Assembly (NCBI GenBank): GCA_016764035.1 | Contig: JAESSQ010000062.1 | Location: 1-7,921 of the forward strand | Origin: Gammaproteobacteria bacterium | GTDB taxonomy: Bacteria; Pseudomonadota; Gammaproteobacteria; SZUA-229 | DNA length: 7,921 bases | Reading direction: 5' to 3' | Shown here: positions 7,218 to 7,921 of the stretch, one piece after another | Layout: each line of letters opens with the position of its first letter | How positions within the stretch are numbered: the first letter of the stretch is position 1 | Notes under the pieces: generated by a model | Databases searched by the model: none | What the model was told of the DNA's origin: nothing | Seen by the model: only the letters and a program-made list of their open reading frames with translations | Translations under genes and position numbers: made by a program

Positions 7218-7910
7218 TTATTTAATTGTTGTCACTTCACTGAGCGCTACGGACTGACCACTAGACAGATTTAATACAGTACCGGACGGTGATCCTGCCG
7301 AGCCTTTATTGATATTTATACTGTCGATACGTGACTCCAGTGAAACAACAAGTGATTGTTGTGATCCACGAACAAAGGCGTCTGCCGTTATTAAATAATT
7401 ACCCGCGGGTACAACACTGCCATCATCTGCAAAGCCATTCCATTTGAACTGTAAATTGCCGGCACTTGAATCACCAAGTGCAAGAGTTTTAATCTGTTCA
7501 CCCGAGGTGTTATATATTTTTATATTCACATCACTCGCACGCTCGTCTAGTGACAACTGACCACTGATCGAACCTCCTGTTGTTAACAGACCCTGGTCAC
7601 TAGGTATTAATACTGAACGACCAACCAAACTTGCTGCCTGTAATGATTGGTCGGAAGATAGTTTAGTTGCGAGTGTGTCGAATGATTTTTGCAATTCATT
7701 GATGCCATTAACCATCGAAGACTGTGTTAGTTGACTCATAAATTGACTCGGATCCATCGGTTTCGTTGGATCTTGATGCTTCACCTGTGCAACCAATAAT
7801 TGGATAAAATCCGATTGATTTAACTCATCATTAGGTTTGTTTGCGTCTGTATTGTTAATAGATGCAGGGTTAAGTGCTGTGAAATTGTTATCTACATTTA
7901 TGGCTGGCAT
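7218..7910 (-). CDS. flgD: Flagellar hook-capping scaffold protein FlgD
   Basis: FlgD forms the cap at the tip of the growing hook, is needed for FlgE polymerisation, and is replaced by FlgK when the hook is complete. The 230-residue product (enteric 231) has the conserved N-terminal export and capping region at 30-80, with LNQSDFIQLLVAQVKHQDPT (30-49) and KPMDPSQFMSQLTQSSMVNG (50-69). A C-terminal FlgD Ig-like domain at about 110-180 includes VNIKIYNTSGEQIKTLAL, the WNGFADDGSVVPAGNY turn and strand (158-172) and the surrounding Tudor-like strands. The ATG at 7910 is preceded by GGAG at 7920-7917, at the very window edge. The gene precedes flgE by 52 bases, as in other flgBCDE clusters; flgB and flgC presumably lie just upstream, outside the window. 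No promoter is visible in the ten bases before the start. Confidence 0.97.
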   Translation of the reverse strand: MPAINVDNNFTALNPASINNTDANKPNDELNQSDFIQLLVAQVKHQDPTKPMDPSQFMSQLTQSSMVNGINELQKSFDTLATKLSSDQSLQAASLVGRSVLIPSDQGLLTTGGSISGQLSLDERASDVNIKIYNTSGEQIKTLALGDSSAGNLQFKWNGFADDGSVVPAGNYLITADAFVRGSQQSLVVSLESRIDSININKGSAGSPSGTVLNLSSGQSVALSEVTTIK

Positions 7911-7921
7911 TATTTACTCCG

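Noticed and set aside
1..7921. Possible new system, mobile element, CRISPR array or RNA gene anywhere in the window
   Set aside because: Every stretch is covered by conserved flagellar genes with gaps of at most 55 bases. No direct repeats, transposase, integrase, tRNA or rRNA sequence was seen on either strand.

Overview
The window is one uninterrupted stretch of a flagellar rod, hook and ring gene cluster. All of it lies on the minus strand, in the order flgD-flgE-flgF-flgG-flgH-flgI-flgJ-flgK-(flgL start), so transcription runs from position 7921 towards position 1. FlgH (L ring, outer-membrane lipoprotein) and FlgI (P ring) show a Gram-negative, peritrichous or polar flagellated bacterium. 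The gene order, the protein sequences and a moderately AT-rich base composition (judged by eye) fit a gammaproteobacterium, probably marine or aquatic. I cannot name a genus.

Layout, in transcription order. flgD (hook cap scaffold) starts at 7910, just inside the window edge, with its ribosome binding site at the edge. flgE (hook protein) follows after 52 bases and carries an apparent one-base deletion near 6128-6130. As written, this splits the C-terminal D0 helix from the rest of the protein; restoring one base gives a normal 398-residue hook protein ending at 5970. Next come flgF and flgG (proximal and distal rod), flgH (L-ring lipoprotein), flgI (P-ring protein with a signal peptide), a short flgJ (rod cap domain only, no muramidase domain), flgK (first hook-filament junction protein, longer than the enteric homologue) and the first 22 codons of flgL (second junction protein), which starts with GTG and runs off the window at position 1.

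The products act in order of assembly outside the cytoplasmic membrane. FlgJ caps the growing rod made by FlgF and FlgG (with FlgB and FlgC, presumably upstream). FlgI and FlgH form the bushing through peptidoglycan and outer membrane. FlgD caps the growing hook made of FlgE. FlgK and FlgL join the hook to the filament. From flgH to flgL the genes are packed tightly (overlaps or gaps of 1-19 bases), which suggests translational coupling. Gaps of 30-55 bases separate flgD/flgE/flgF/flgG. No promoter, terminator, RNA gene, repeat array or mobile element was recognised. There is no stretch over 60 bases without a gene.

I found no new biological system. The points worth a second look are the flgE frameshift, the single-domain FlgJ with no muramidase remnant beside it, the cysteine-free FlgI, and the uncertain starts of flgH, flgI and flgJ.
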